A stretch of 64,000 bases of DNA from an uncultured Oscillospiraceae bacterium (GTDB lineage: Bacteria; Bacillota; Clostridia; Oscillospirales; Acutalibacteraceae). The notes under the pieces were generated by a model that was not told the DNA's origin, did no database searches, and saw only the letters and a list, made by a program, of their open reading frames with translations. The stretch lies in assembly GCA_900540275.1 (NCBI GenBank), contig UQFO01000011.1:4563-68562 (forward strand), written 5' to 3'. Of this stretch, positions 24,674 through 34,826 are shown piece by piece (positions within the stretch are counted from its first letter, which is position 1; every line of letters begins with the position of its first letter). The position numbers and the translations under genes were made by a program.

Positions 24674-25348
24674 TTGAAAATTTTGATAGTAGAAGATGAA
24701 AAGCAGCTTTGCGAGGCGCTCGTTGCGCTTTTAAAGGATAACGGCTATTCCGCTGACACCGTATATGACGGGCAGGACGGGCTGGATTATGCGCTGACCG
24801 GCGTATACGACGTGATTGTGCTCGATATCATGCTCCCTATTATGGACGGGCTGGCTATGCTGAAGAAGCTAAGAGAGGCGGGCAGCTCCGTACCCGTACT
24901 CCTGCTTACGGCTAAGGGCGACGCGCGCGACAAAATAAACGGGCTGGACAGCGGTGCGGACGACTACCTCACAAAGCCGTTTATCGCGGGCGAGCTGCTT
25001 GCGCGTATCCGCGTTTTGACGCGCCGGCGCGGAGAATACGTTGGCGATACGCTCTGCTTCGGGAGCTGTACGCTCGACAAAAACACGCATGAGCTTTCCT
25101 GTGCGGGAAATTCGTTGAAGCTCGGGCGCAAGGAGTATGAAACGCTCGAAATGCTGATGGGAAATCCCGGGCAAATTATTCCAAAGGAACGGTTTATCGA
25201 AAAAATCTGGGGCTATGACAGCGAGGCGGAGTACAACAACATCGAGGTATACGTCTCTTTCCTTCGCAAAAAGCTTCTTGCTCTACATGCGGATATTACA
25301 ATCAAGGCGGTTCGCTCCGTCGGATACAAGCTGGAGAATGCGGTATGA
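24674..25348 (+). CDS. OmpR-family response regulator
   Basis: A 224-residue regulator: receiver domain with D8/D9, phospho-acceptor D51 (VLDIMLP), T and K (LTAKGD, LTKPF), then a winged-helix DNA-binding domain (about 127-222) ending VRSVGYKLE. Translation starts at TTG (MKILIVEDEKQ), seven bases behind GGAGG. It overlaps the kinase gene by four bases and is divergent from the MacB-like transporter operon, which it probably controls together with its own promoter. Confidence 0.92.
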   Translation: MKILIVEDEKQLCEALVALLKDNGYSADTVYDGQDGLDYALTGVYDVIVLDIMLPIMDGLAMLKKLREAGSSVPVLLLTAKGDARDKINGLDSGADDYLTKPFIAGELLARIRVLTRRRGEYVGDTLCFGSCTLDKNTHELSCAGNSLKLGRKEYETLEMLMGNPGQIIPKERFIEKIWGYDSEAEYNNIEVYVSFLRKKLLALHADITIKAVRSVGYKLENAV

Positions 25349-26601
25349 TTAAAAAATTGCGGTTAAAATTCGTCCTTGTTTCCATGAGCGGCGTGCTGCT
25401 CGTCCTGGTAATCATCTTCGCTACACAGAATTATTTGATGATAAAAAGCAGCGAGGAGCAGACAAACCGTCTGCTCCAGTCCGTCGTCATGACCGATGGG
25501 AATATGGAAAACCTGCGCCAGAAACCGGACGGCGGCGCTGTCCCCCCTGATAAGGGCCAAAAACCCGACGGCCTGCGCCCTCCCGCGCTGGAAACGCTGC
25601 GCGGCGCAAAATTTTTCTACGTTAAGTTCGATTCAACAGGCAATGTTTTGGAAAGCGACGTGTCCCACATGGCGGATTTAAGCGCAAGTGACGCGGCTTC
25701 CTGTGCACGCAGCGCGCTTAAATCAGGCAGCCAGTCCGGTGCGGCCGGCGGCTATCAGTTCTTATGCGGGCAAAAGGAATACGGCACCATCGTCGCGCTT
25801 GCCCAGCGCGACGTCGAAACAAATATGCTGCGCCAGCTCACTACGATTTCCGCCGCCGCTGTGATAGGCGGAGTGCTCGTCTTCCTTGTGCTTGTACTGC
25901 TTCTTTCAAAGTGGGCGGTAGGCCCTGTCAAAACCGCTTTTGAGAGACAGCGCCAGTTTATTTCAAACGCGGGGCACGAGCTGAAAACGCCGATTACGAT
26001 TATCGCGGCGAACTCCGATGTCCTGCACCGCGAAATCGGAGACAACAAGTGGCTTTCCTATATCCAGAACCAGAACGAAAGAATGGCGGCGTTGGTAAAC
26101 GGCCTGCTTACGCTTGCGCGGACCGACGAGAGCCGCCAGAAGCCACAGCTTGAGCGGTTCAATTTAAGCGGCGCCTGCATGAACTGCGCGCTCGAATTTG
26201 AAAGTATCGCGTATGAGGGCGGGAAAACGTTTTTAACGGATATCCAGCCGGATATCCTAATCAACGGAAACGAGCCCATGATAAAACAATTGCTCTATAT
26301 ATTAACGGACAACGCGCTCAAGCATTCCGACCGAAACGGCGAGGTACGCGTGGCTCTCAAGCGTATGGGTTCCAAGGCCGTGCTGGAGGTTTACAACACC
26401 GGGGAAGGCATTGCGCCGGAAGAACGCGTTAAAATATTTGAGCGGTTTTACCGCAGCGACAGCTCCCGCTCGCGCGAGACGGGCGGGTATGGGCTGGGCC
26501 TCGCAATCGGCAAATCGATTGTGGAGCTGCATAAGGGCAAAATCTCCGTACAGAGCGAACAGGGCAAATGGACGCGGTTCATCGTTGTCCTGCCGGGATA
26601 A
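25345..26601 (+). CDS. Membrane sensor histidine kinase
   Basis: A 418-residue kinase with two membrane helices (about 8-28 and 167-188) around an extracytoplasmic sensor loop of about 135 residues rich in Pro/Asp/Lys near its start. H211 in FISNAGHELKTP is the phospho-acceptor. The catalytic domain has N box (LLYILTDNALKHS), G1 (NTGEGIAPEE), F box (FERFYRSDSSRSRETGG) and G2 (GLGLAIGKSIV). It belongs to the common OmpR-partner class. A bidirectional terminator follows. Confidence 0.92.
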   Translation: MIKKLRLKFVLVSMSGVLLVLVIIFATQNYLMIKSSEEQTNRLLQSVVMTDGNMENLRQKPDGGAVPPDKGQKPDGLRPPALETLRGAKFFYVKFDSTGNVLESDVSHMADLSASDAASCARSALKSGSQSGAAGGYQFLCGQKEYGTIVALAQRDVETNMLRQLTTISAAAVIGGVLVFLVLVLLLSKWAVGPVKTAFERQRQFISNAGHELKTPITIIAANSDVLHREIGDNKWLSYIQNQNERMAALVNGLLTLARTDESRQKPQLERFNLSGACMNCALEFESIAYEGGKTFLTDIQPDILINGNEPMIKQLLYILTDNALKHSDRNGEVRVALKRMGSKAVLEVYNTGEGIAPEERVKIFERFYRSDSSRSRETGGYGLGLAIGKSIVELHKGKISVQSEQGKWTRFIVVLPG

Positions 26602-26620
26602 ATTGCACGGTTACTGATAC

Positions 26621-26667
26621 AAAAAAGCCTTACCACGCGGCATTACGCCGCGCCGTAAGGCTTTTTT
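26621..26667. terminator. Bidirectional terminator
   Basis: AAAAAAGCCTTAC and GTAAGGCTTTTTT arms enclose an inner GCGGC-N-GCCGC stem; T-runs on both strands. It ends the kinase gene and the convergent fatty-acid operon region. Confidence 0.85.
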
Positions 26668-26733
26668 ATTTATCACATCGATTACAGCAGCATTCGGGCT
26701 CCCTTCTCAGAAAACCGCCGCTGCATATGGGTA

Positions 26734-27558
26734 TTATAACGCCTGCTCGGGCTGAGGCTCTACAAAATCAAAGGGCTCCGTGTTGTTCCCAAACTTGCGG
26801 AACCGCTCGTAACGCTGCCGTAAAAGCTCATCCGCGTCCATTTGGCGGTACTTTTCAAATGTGCGCAGTATCAGCCCCTTGAGGCTTTCAAACATTTTGC
26901 TGTCCTTTGTTTTCGGCTCACGTATGATTCGTTCAATGACCTGCATCTTGAACAAATCCTGCGCGGTCAGCTTTAAGCATTCGGCAGCCTCCGCCATCTT
27001 TGTGGAATCTTTCCACAAAATGCTCGCGCAGCCCTCGGGAGAGATAACGGAATACACCGCGTTTTCAAGCATCCAAACCTCATCCGCAAGCGCCAGCCCC
27101 AGCGCGCCGCCGCTGCCGCCCTCACCAATCAGGATGGATAGCACCGGGGTTTTTAAAGCGGACATTTCAAACAAATTTTCCGCGATTGCCTGGCCTTGGC
27201 CGCGCTCCTCCGCGCCGATGCCGCAGAACGCTCCGCTCGTGTCTACAAAACACAAAACGGGGCGGCCGAACTTCTCCGCCTGCTTCATCAGGCGCAGCGC
27301 CTTGCGGTAGCCCTCCGGATGCGCGGAGCCAAAATTGCGCTCCATGCGCTCCTTTGTGTCCCTTCCCTTTTCCAGTCCAATAACTGTGACCGGCATATCG
27401 TAAAGCTGCGCGATTCCACCGATAACGGCTTTATCGTCACCAAAACGGCGGTCGCCGTGCAGCTCAAAAAAGCTGTCTCCAAACAGGCTGCTGATATAAT
27501 CGATAGTCGTAAGCCTGCTGTTGGAACGTGCTTGCGTAACCTTGTCAAATGCGCTCAT
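26734..27558 (-). CDS. accA: Acetyl-CoA carboxylase carboxyltransferase subunit alpha
   Basis: Half of the carboxyltransferase that moves CO2 from carboxybiotin to acetyl-CoA. The crotonase-fold protein (274 residues) shows FFELHGDRRFGDDKAVIGGIA, the oxyanion-hole region GEGGSGGALGLALADEVWMLE and SVISPEGCASILWKD. The ATG at 27558 is seven bases behind GGGGGT; a GTG nine bases upstream is fused to that site. It is the last gene of the fab-acc operon and lies 12 bases behind accD, keeping the two CT subunits together. Confidence 0.95.
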   Translation of the reverse strand: MSAFDKVTQARSNSRLTTIDYISSLFGDSFFELHGDRRFGDDKAVIGGIAQLYDMPVTVIGLEKGRDTKERMERNFGSAHPEGYRKALRLMKQAEKFGRPVLCFVDTSGAFCGIGAEERGQGQAIAENLFEMSALKTPVLSILIGEGGSGGALGLALADEVWMLENAVYSVISPEGCASILWKDSTKMAEAAECLKLTAQDLFKMQVIERIIREPKTKDSKMFESLKGLILRTFEKYRQMDADELLRQRYERFRKFGNNTEPFDFVEPQPEQAL

Positions 27559-27570
27559 TTCCTGCACCCC

Positions 27571-28461
27571 CTATGCTTCTTCCGCCGGACAAACCGTATG
27601 GAGCTTTAGCAGCTTTATAAGCGCGCCCTTTAAGTCCCTGCGCGGGACGACCGCGTCAATAAAGCCTTTTTCCATTACGAATTCCGAGGTCTGGAAATTT
27701 TTCGGGAGCTTCTGCCGGATTGTCTGCTCAATGACGCGCGGCCCGGCAAATCCGACAAGCGCGTTCGGCTCGGCAAGGATAATGTCGCCCTCCATTGCAA
27801 AGCTCGCCGTTACGCCGCCGGTCGTGGGGTCGGTCAGAACGGTAATATAAAGCAGGCCCGCGTCGCTGTGGCGTTTTGCCGCGGCACTCGTTTTTGCCAT
27901 CTGCATCAGGGATAAAATCCCCTCCTGCATCCTGGCACCGCCGGATACGGTGCATATAACAATCGGGAGCTCATGCTGCGTTGCGTATTCAAACGCGCAG
28001 GTAATCTTCTCGCCCGTTACCGTGCCCATGCTTCCCATCATAAAGCCGGGGTCCATTGCGGCAAACACGGTCTTTATCCCGCCGATTTCCGCAACGCCGG
28101 TAATAACCGACTCGTTTTCGCCGCTTTTGAGCTTACAGCTTTGCAGCTTCCTGTCGTATTCGGGAAAGCCGAGCAGGTTTTGCGACTGCATTTCGCCGTT
28201 TGCCTCTTCAAATGTCTCCCGGTCGCATAAAAGCGCAATGCGTTCCCTGGCCGAAAGCCTCAGGTGGTGCCCGCATTTGACGCATACCTTATGGTTTTCC
28301 TCCAAGTCGGAGGCGAGCAGCAGCGTTTTGCAGGTAGGGCATTTTACCCACATGGTTTCGGGAATGTAAGGGCGGCTGTCGTCCTTTTCCTGCGGGGCGC
28401 TCTGCTCCCCTTCCAGCTCGTTTTTCGGCTTTAAGAAAGTGAAAAAATCGCCGTTTATCAT
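27571..28461 (-). CDS. accD: Acetyl-CoA carboxylase carboxyltransferase subunit beta
   Basis: The zinc-containing half of the carboxyltransferase. The zinc ribbon CPTCKTLLLASDLEENHKVC-VKC is followed by the crotonase-fold domain (MDPGFMMGSMGTVTGEKI, SGGARMQEGILSLMQMAKTSAA, ADPTTGGV-like TDPTTGGVTASFAMEGDI). The start is uncertain: ATG at 28461 has only a weak GGAA site, and TTG at 28485 would add eight residues. The neighbouring accC ends 53-77 bases upstream. Confidence 0.94.
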   Translation of the reverse strand: MINGDFFTFLKPKNELEGEQSAPQEKDDSRPYIPETMWVKCPTCKTLLLASDLEENHKVCVKCGHHLRLSARERIALLCDRETFEEANGEMQSQNLLGFPEYDRKLQSCKLKSGENESVITGVAEIGGIKTVFAAMDPGFMMGSMGTVTGEKITCAFEYATQHELPIVICTVSGGARMQEGILSLMQMAKTSAAAKRHSDAGLLYITVLTDPTTGGVTASFAMEGDIILAEPNALVGFAGPRVIEQTIRQKLPKNFQTSEFVMEKGFIDAVVPRRDLKGALIKLLKLHTVCPAEEA

Positions 28462-28537
28462 ATGCGCAACATTCCAATCATACAAAATTTATCGCAGCAT
28501 GCCCCATGTGGGCATTTCATTCAATCACTGGCGGATT

Positions 28538-29905
28538 TTATTCCTGTTCTTCCATTTGTTCCTTTTTCTTCGCTTCCCTTTTCAGCATCAGGTCGGTCGT
28601 ATAGGTGCCGGCCACGAATTCCGGGTCGGAAAGCAGTTCAATCTGCAAATCCCTGTTGTGTTCCACACCATGGATATTAAGCTCGCTTAACGCCATCTTC
28701 ATTTTGCGGATGGCCTGTTCCCTTGTCCTTGCCTGGACAATCAGCTTTCCTATCATGGAATCATAAAAAGGCGGGATTTCATAGTCCTGGAAAATCGACG
28801 TATCAAACCGTACGCACGGGCCGCCTGGAATATGCAGTTTATATATTTTACCACAGCTCGGGCGGAAATCAAGGTCCGGATTTTCCGCGTTAATCCTGCA
28901 TTCTATAGCATTTCCATGTATGTAAATCTTATCCTGCGTCATGGTAAGCTCGCTGCCGGCCGCAATGCGGATTTGCCACTGGACCAAATCGAGCCCTGTG
29001 ACCATTTCCGTCACGGGGTGCTCCACCTGCAGGCGCGTGTTCATTTCCATAAAATAAAAATTGCCGTGCTGGTCGAGCAAAAATTCAACGGTGCCCGCGT
29101 TGACGTAATGTACGGCCTGCGCCGCCTTGCGCGCGGCCTCCATCATTTTAAGCCTGGTGTCAACGCTGATGGCGGGCGACGGGCTTTCCTCAATGAGCTT
29201 TTGGTTTTTGCGCTGGACGGAGCACTCGCGTTCGCCCAGGCACAGCACGTTGCCGTGCTTGTCGCACAAAAGCTGCATTTCGATGTGCTTTACCGGATAT
29301 AAAAATTTCTCCATATAAACGGCGCCGTCGCCAAACGCGCTTTTCGCCTCGCTGGAGGCGGAATTGAACGCGTTTTCGAACTCGTCCATGCAGTCTACGC
29401 GGCGGATTCCCCTGCCGCCGCCGCCGGAACGCGCTTTAATCAGCAGCGGGAAGCCAATTTTCTTCGCTTCTTCCTTCGCCGCTTCAACGTCTTCAACAAT
29501 GTCGCAGCCGGGTGTTACGGGAACGCCCGCATCGCGCATGGTTTTGCGCGCCATATCCTTATCGCCGAGCAGGGAAATCATTTCGCTGCTCGGGCCGATG
29601 AATTCTATATTGCACTGCTCGCACAGAGACACGAATTTTGCGTTTTCAGACAGCAGGCCGTAGCCCGGGTGGATTGCCTGCGCGCCGGTTGCGACGGCAA
29701 CCGTCAAAATAGCCGCCATATTGAGGTAGCTGTCCGTTACCTGCGGCCCGCCGACGCAGTAGCTTTCGTCGGCTAGCTGCACGTGCATGGCATCCTTATC
29801 CGCCTGCGAATAAATCGCGACGGTTGCAATTCCCATCTCTCTGCAAGCCCTAATGATACGAACGGCGATTTCGCCGCGGTTTGCAATCAATATCTTGGAA
29901 AACAA
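28538..29905 (-). CDS. accC: Biotin carboxylase subunit of acetyl-CoA carboxylase
   Basis: The ATP-grasp enzyme that carboxylates biotin on AccB. The 455-residue protein shows the biotin-carboxylase N-domain (KILIANRGEIAVRIIRACREMGI), the glycine-rich ATP loop (KARSGGGGRGIRRV), catalytic ECSVQRKNQKLIEESPSPA and the MNTRLQVEHPVTEMVTGLDLVQWQ block. The C-terminal tail KREAKKKEQMEEQE is highly charged. It sits between fabZ and accD. Confidence 0.96.
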   Translation of the reverse strand: MFSKILIANRGEIAVRIIRACREMGIATVAIYSQADKDAMHVQLADESYCVGGPQVTDSYLNMAAILTVAVATGAQAIHPGYGLLSENAKFVSLCEQCNIEFIGPSSEMISLLGDKDMARKTMRDAGVPVTPGCDIVEDVEAAKEEAKKIGFPLLIKARSGGGGRGIRRVDCMDEFENAFNSASSEAKSAFGDGAVYMEKFLYPVKHIEMQLLCDKHGNVLCLGERECSVQRKNQKLIEESPSPAISVDTRLKMMEAARKAAQAVHYVNAGTVEFLLDQHGNFYFMEMNTRLQVEHPVTEMVTGLDLVQWQIRIAAGSELTMTQDKIYIHGNAIECRINAENPDLDFRPSCGKIYKLHIPGGPCVRFDTSIFQDYEIPPFYDSMIGKLIVQARTREQAIRKMKMALSELNIHGVEHNRDLQIELLSDPEFVAGTYTTDLMLKREAKKKEQMEEQE

Positions 29906-29950
29906 ATCGATTCCCCCATTAAGCGGTCCGGTGCCGCGTAAATAATTGGT

Positions 29951-30373
29951 TTATTCACCGTCGCCGACGAGCGCAAACGCAAATTCGGCCGATACGCAGA
30001 GCTTGCCGCCCACCGTTCCCTTTGCCTCTAAAAAATAGAACGCGCCGCGGTTTTTTACAAGCGTACAGACAGATTCCAGCGTGTCGCCGGGAAGCACCTT
30101 GTTTTTAAATTTTACGTTGTTAAGCTTCGTAAAATACGGCGTTGCCCCCTGTGCCTTTCCCGCTAAAAGCACGCAGCTTGCCTGCGCCATCATTTCACAC
30201 AGGATAACCCCCGGGACGACCGGGTTGCCGGGAAAATGGCCCTTTAAAAAGAACTCGTCGCCCTTTACCGTATATTTTCCCCTTGAGGTGTTCTCATCTA
30301 TGACCTCCGCTTCCTCGACGAGCAGCATATTGTCGCGGTGCGGAATAATTTTTTTAATTTCCTCCTGGTTCAC
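29951..30373 (-). CDS. fabZ: 3-hydroxyacyl-ACP dehydratase FabZ
   Basis: Dehydrates beta-hydroxyacyl-ACP to trans-2-enoyl-ACP. The 140-residue hot-dog protein has catalytic H46 in GHFPGNPVVPGV and E60 in ILCEMMAQA. The start is GTG (preceded by AAGGATG). Only one dehydratase and no FabA or FabM is present here, so how double bonds are introduced cannot be told from this operon. Confidence 0.95.
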   Translation of the reverse strand: MNQEEIKKIIPHRDNMLLVEEAEVIDENTSRGKYTVKGDEFFLKGHFPGNPVVPGVILCEMMAQASCVLLAGKAQGATPYFTKLNNVKFKNKVLPGDTLESVCTLVKNRGAFYFLEAKGTVGGKLCVSAEFAFALVGDGE

Positions 30374-30399
30374 ATAAACACATCCTTATGCCAAACGGC

Positions 30400-30844
<445 letters not shown>

Positions 30845-30858
<14 letters not shown>

Positions 30859-32134
30859 TATTAACTCCCCTTTTGCTTGATATGGAATCAGGCGGCTTTA
30901 GTCCGCACATTTTTTTAAATACGATACACGCGTTATGTCCGCCGAAGCCGAGCGACGTGGACATTGCGTAATCTACCTTCTGTTCTGCCGCTTTGTTCGG
31001 AATGTAATTGAGGTCGCAGTCCTCATCGGGTACCTCGTAGCCGATGGTCGGAGGAAGCACGCCGGATTCAAGCGCTTTCGCACAGATAACCGCCTCAGCG
31101 CCGCCCGCCGCTCCGAGCATATGCCCAGTCATAGACTTTGTGGAGCTGATATAAAGCTCCCTGGCGCGCTGCTGCCCGAATACCCGCTTGAAGGCCATCG
31201 TCTCGACCTTGTCGTTCGGGGGTGTGCTGGTTCCGTGCGCGTTGATATAAATTTTATCGTTATCCCCGACGCCAGCTTCCTTTGCGGCGATTGCAACGGC
31301 GCGCGCCGCGCCGTCTCCGTCCGGTTCGGGCGCCGTTACATGGTACGCGTCGCAGGTGTTGCCGTAGCCGCAGATTTCCGCGTAAATTTTCGCGCCGCGC
31401 TGTTTCGCGTGCTCGTAATCCTCTAAAATCACAATACCGGCGCCTTCGCCTATTACAAAGCCGTCGCGCCGCTTATCAAACGGGATGGATGCCGTTTTGG
31501 GGTCGTTGCGCGTGGAAAGCGCCATTATGTTTGAAAATCCAGCGATGGAAAGCCGGTTGATTGCCGCTTCCGCGCCGCCCGCGATGATTGCGTCGGCATA
31601 TCCGCCGGCGATTGCGTGGAACGCCTCTCCGATGGAATGCGTACCTGTCGCGCAGGCCGTCACAATCGGAAGGCACACGCCCTTCGCGTTTTGCTTGATT
31701 GCAATCGTGCCGGACGCCATATTTCCAATCATCATCGGGACAAAGAACGGGGAAACCTTTTTCGGACCCTGCTGTTCCATGTTGTTGCAGTTGTTGATAA
31801 ACGTCTGCATCCCGCCAATACCCGCGCCGACATAAACGCCGAAACGGTCCGGATCGATTTTACCGTCGATACCGCTGTCGCTTACCGCCTGTGCCGCCGC
31901 CGCTACCGCGTACTGCGTAAAGAGGTCTGTCTTGCGCAGCTCCCGTTTTTCAATATACTGGGTTGCGTCAAAATCCTTGACCTCCGCTGCAATTGTTACC
32001 TTTAAATCGGAGGTATCGAACTTTTTAATAAAATCGATTCCGCTTCTGCCATTTATCAGGGAATCCCATGTGGTCTGTACGTCGTTGCCGACTGGCGTAA
32101 CCGCGCCGAGTCCGGTGACTACTACTCTTCTCAT
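30845..32134 (-). CDS. fabF: 3-oxoacyl-ACP synthase II (FabF)
   Basis: Chain-elongating condensing enzyme, 429 residues. The catalytic triad is visible: C161 (VTACATGTHSIGEAF), His in INAHGTSTPPND and His in KSMTGHMLGAAGG. Starts MRRVVVTGLGAVTPVG as usual. The C-terminal extension beyond the usual NACIVFKK is about 20 residues (PPDSISSKRGVNNANV), reading into accB. Confidence 0.95.
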
Positions 32135-32161
32135 TGGGCTCTCTCCTTCCGCTGTGGTTTC

Positions 32162-32905
32162 TTACATTGCCATGCCGCCGTCCACGCGCAGCACCTCGCC
32201 CGTGATATAGGCCGCTTCGTCGCTTGCAAGGAACGCGACGGCGTTGGCGACGTCCTGTACGCTGCCCGGCTTTCTCATGGGAATGAGCGCCGTGAAATTC
32301 TCCTTCACCTTGTCGCTCAGGTTTTTTGTCATATCGGTATCGATATAGCCGGGCGCTACCGCGTTGCAGGTAATCCCCCTGCCGCCGAGCTCCTTGGCGA
32401 CCGTCTTTGTAAGGCCGATCAAGCCCGCCTTCGCGCTTACATAGTTTGCCTGCCCCGCGTTGCCGCCGAGCGCTACGACGGAGCTGATGTTGACAATCCT
32501 GCCGCTCCTTCTCTTCATGAAGTGCGTGTAAAGGTGCTTAATCATGTTGAACGCGCCTTTGAGGTTGACGCTTAAAACCGCGTCGAAATCCTGCTCCTTC
32601 ATGGAGCGCAGCGTCGCGTCGCGGACAATGCCGGCGTTATTGATTAAAATATCGACCGCGCCGAAGGCTTCGATTACCTTGTCCACCGTTTCCTTTACGC
32701 CGTCGTAGCTTGAAACGTCACAGGTGTAAACCTCACATTTCACGCCGAGCTCTGTAATCTCCTGCTTTGTCTTTGCGGCGTTTTCGTCGTCGCCTATCTG
32801 GAGAATCGCGATATTCGCGCCGTCCTTTGCGAGCGTCAGGGCAATTTCCCTGCCGATTCCCCTGGAACCGCCCGTAACAATGGCTGTTTTATCCTGAAAT
32901 CTCAT
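32162..32905 (-). CDS. fabG: 3-oxoacyl-ACP reductase FabG
   Basis: NADPH-dependent short-chain reductase, 247 residues. It has the nucleotide loop TGGSRGIGRE, NNAG, S142 and the Y155-x3-K159 pair (NYVSAK), and the C-terminal ITGEVLRVDGGMAM. It lies between fabD and fabF. Confidence 0.95.
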   Translation of the reverse strand: MRFQDKTAIVTGGSRGIGREIALTLAKDGANIAILQIGDDENAAKTKQEITELGVKCEVYTCDVSSYDGVKETVDKVIEAFGAVDILINNAGIVRDATLRSMKEQDFDAVLSVNLKGAFNMIKHLYTHFMKRRSGRIVNISSVVALGGNAGQANYVSAKAGLIGLTKTVAKELGGRGITCNAVAPGYIDTDMTKNLSDKVKENFTALIPMRKPGSVQDVANAVAFLASDEAAYITGEVLRVDGGMAM

Positions 32906-32947
32906 GGTTGCTCCGTCCTTTCCGTTTCTTGTCCGGTTTTATGTAAA

Positions 32948-33859
32948 TCAAAGAAGCTGCGCCTTGCATTCATTAAGCGTCGCCTTGTCCTCCACATGGC
33001 AGGCGTTTACGTTTGCATCGATTTTCTTAACCAGTCCCGTCAGCGTTTTGCCGGGGCCGCACTCAATAAAGGTATCTACGCCCGCTATGATAAGGTTTTC
33101 AACCGTTTTCTGCCACTGTACCGGGCTTTTTGCCTGGTTTATAATCAGCTCTTTATAGTCGCCGCCGTAGGGCTGCGCGGTTACATTGGAATAAACGGGG
33201 ATTTGCGGCTCGGAGAGCGGAATATTTTTAAGATAAGCCGCAAGTCCGTTTGACGCGCTTTCCATAAACGGGCTGTGGAACGCGCCGCTTACCGCCAGGC
33301 GCACCGCCTTGCCCCTTTGCTCCTTAACCGCGGCGGAAAATTCCTCCACGAGCGTTTCATCCATCGCAACGACCGTCTGCGCCGGGCTGTTAAAATTTAC
33401 AGGCCAGGCGTTGTCAAAGCCCTTGCACAGCTGCTCTACCTTTTGGGGCGAAAGCTTCATGACCGCGACCATAGCGCCCCTGCTTTTTGCGGCGGCGTCG
33501 TCCATCAGCCGCGCGCGTTTGCAGACAAGCTCAAACGCCCCTTCCTTTGACAGGATTCCGGAAAAGCCAAGCGCCGCGATTTCCCCAAGGGAAAAGCCCG
33601 CGATATAGTCGGGCGTAATTCCAAGCTCTTCTGCCGCGCAGGCCGCAGCCAAATCAACCGCGAACACGCACGGCTGGGTATTTACCGTCAGGGAAAGCTC
33701 CTCTTTTTCCGCTGTAAAGCACTGCTTAGACGTACCGGGACGAAGCTTGTCCGCCATATCGAAAACCGCTTTCGCGGCGGGGGAGCATTCGTAAAGCTCC
33801 CTGCCCATTCCGGTGTACTGTGCGCCCTGGCCGGAAAAAACAAACGCTATTTTACCCAT
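32948..33859 (-). CDS. fabD: Malonyl-CoA:ACP transacylase FabD
   Basis: Transfers malonyl from CoA to ACP. The 303-residue protein shows the FSGQGAQYTGMGREL opening, nucleophile S90 in GFSLGEIAAL, and the catalytic histidine in SGAFHSPFM. It overlaps the 3' end of fabK by 13 bases. Confidence 0.95.
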   Translation of the reverse strand: MGKIAFVFSGQGAQYTGMGRELYECSPAAKAVFDMADKLRPGTSKQCFTAEKEELSLTVNTQPCVFAVDLAAACAAEELGITPDYIAGFSLGEIAALGFSGILSKEGAFELVCKRARLMDDAAAKSRGAMVAVMKLSPQKVEQLCKGFDNAWPVNFNSPAQTVVAMDETLVEEFSAAVKEQRGKAVRLAVSGAFHSPFMESASNGLAAYLKNIPLSEPQIPVYSNVTAQPYGGDYKELIINQAKSPVQWQKTVENLIIAGVDTFIECGPGKTLTGLVKKIDANVNACHVEDKATLNECKAQLL

Positions 33860-34794
33860 TTGATTGCACCGCCCAATACTTCCTCCGCCTGGGTGAACAT
33901 CTCTTCGATGATTTCCTTTGCGGGCTGTTCCTTTTTGACCATCGCGGCTACCTGCCCCGCGGGGACGCAGCCGTTTGATACGTCGCCGCCGCGCGCTGCC
34001 TTGCGCAGGACGCCGAGGCCCATATTTTCCAGCTCCTCGTCTGTAATTTCGCTGTTATATTCTTTTTTGAGATATTCCCTTGTAAACGCGTTTTTCAGGG
34101 AACGCACGGGGTGGCCCAGCCGCTTGCCCGTGAGCACCGTGTCGATGTCCTTCGCCTTTAAAACCCTGTCCTTATATTCCTGCGCAATGGTGCATTCCGT
34201 TGCGACAAGAAAACGCGTACCGACCTGTACGCCTACGGCCCCGAGCATAAGCGCCGCCGCGAGCTGCCTGCCGTCCGCTATGCCGCCCGCCGCTATGACG
34301 GGAATGTCCACCGTGTCTACTATCTGCGGAACGAGCGCCATTGTCGTCAAATCCCCGACGTGGCCGCCGGACTCGCCGCCCTCCGCGATGACCGCGAACG
34401 CCCCGTGGCGCTGCGCAAGCTTTGCGAGCGCGACGGACGGGACGACCGGGATTACCTTGATACCGGCCGCAAGCCATTCCTTCATATATTTGCCGGGATT
34501 GCCCGCCCCGGTCGTTACGACTGGGATTTTCTCCTCGGCGACGACCTTAGCGACCTCTTCGACAAACGGGCTCATGAGCATGACGTTTACGCCGAAGGGC
34601 TTATCCGTAAGCTCCCTGCATTTTATAATTTCGGCGCGGAGCTGGTCTCCGTTTGAGTTCATTCCCGCGATGATGCCAAGCCCGCCCGCGTTGCTGACGC
34701 CCGCCGCTAAAGACGCGTCCGCAACCCAAGCCATTCCGCCCTGGAAAATCGGGTATTTGATGCCTAACTGTTCGTTTATCGGTGTACTTATCAT
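33847..34794 (-). CDS. fabK: FMN-dependent enoyl-ACP reductase II (FabK)
   Basis: Final reductase of the elongation cycle, 315 residues, a TIM-barrel flavoprotein of the nitronate monooxygenase/FabK family. Visible are the opening LGIKYPIFQGGMAWVADASLAAGVSNAGGLG, GGESGGHVGDLTT and AAGGIADGRQLAAALMLGAVGVQVGTRF. Position within a complete fab operon supports FabK rather than a nitronate monooxygenase. The ATG at 34794 is set by GGAGG eight bases upstream; the long upstream frame is not used. No FabI is present, so this step should be triclosan-insensitive. Confidence 0.93.
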   Translation of the reverse strand: MISTPINEQLGIKYPIFQGGMAWVADASLAAGVSNAGGLGIIAGMNSNGDQLRAEIIKCRELTDKPFGVNVMLMSPFVEEVAKVVAEEKIPVVTTGAGNPGKYMKEWLAAGIKVIPVVPSVALAKLAQRHGAFAVIAEGGESGGHVGDLTTMALVPQIVDTVDIPVIAAGGIADGRQLAAALMLGAVGVQVGTRFLVATECTIAQEYKDRVLKAKDIDTVLTGKRLGHPVRSLKNAFTREYLKKEYNSEITDEELENMGLGVLRKAARGGDVSNGCVPAGQVAAMVKKEQPAKEIIEEMFTQAEEVLGGAIKWVK

Positions 34795-34826
34795 AATAAA
34801 ACCTCCGTCGTGTTTGGCCAAGCCTT

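Noticed and set aside
34172..34477. Arg/Gly-rich frames inside fabK, fabH and other GC-rich genes
   Set aside because: They are alternative-frame shadows of well-supported enzymes.
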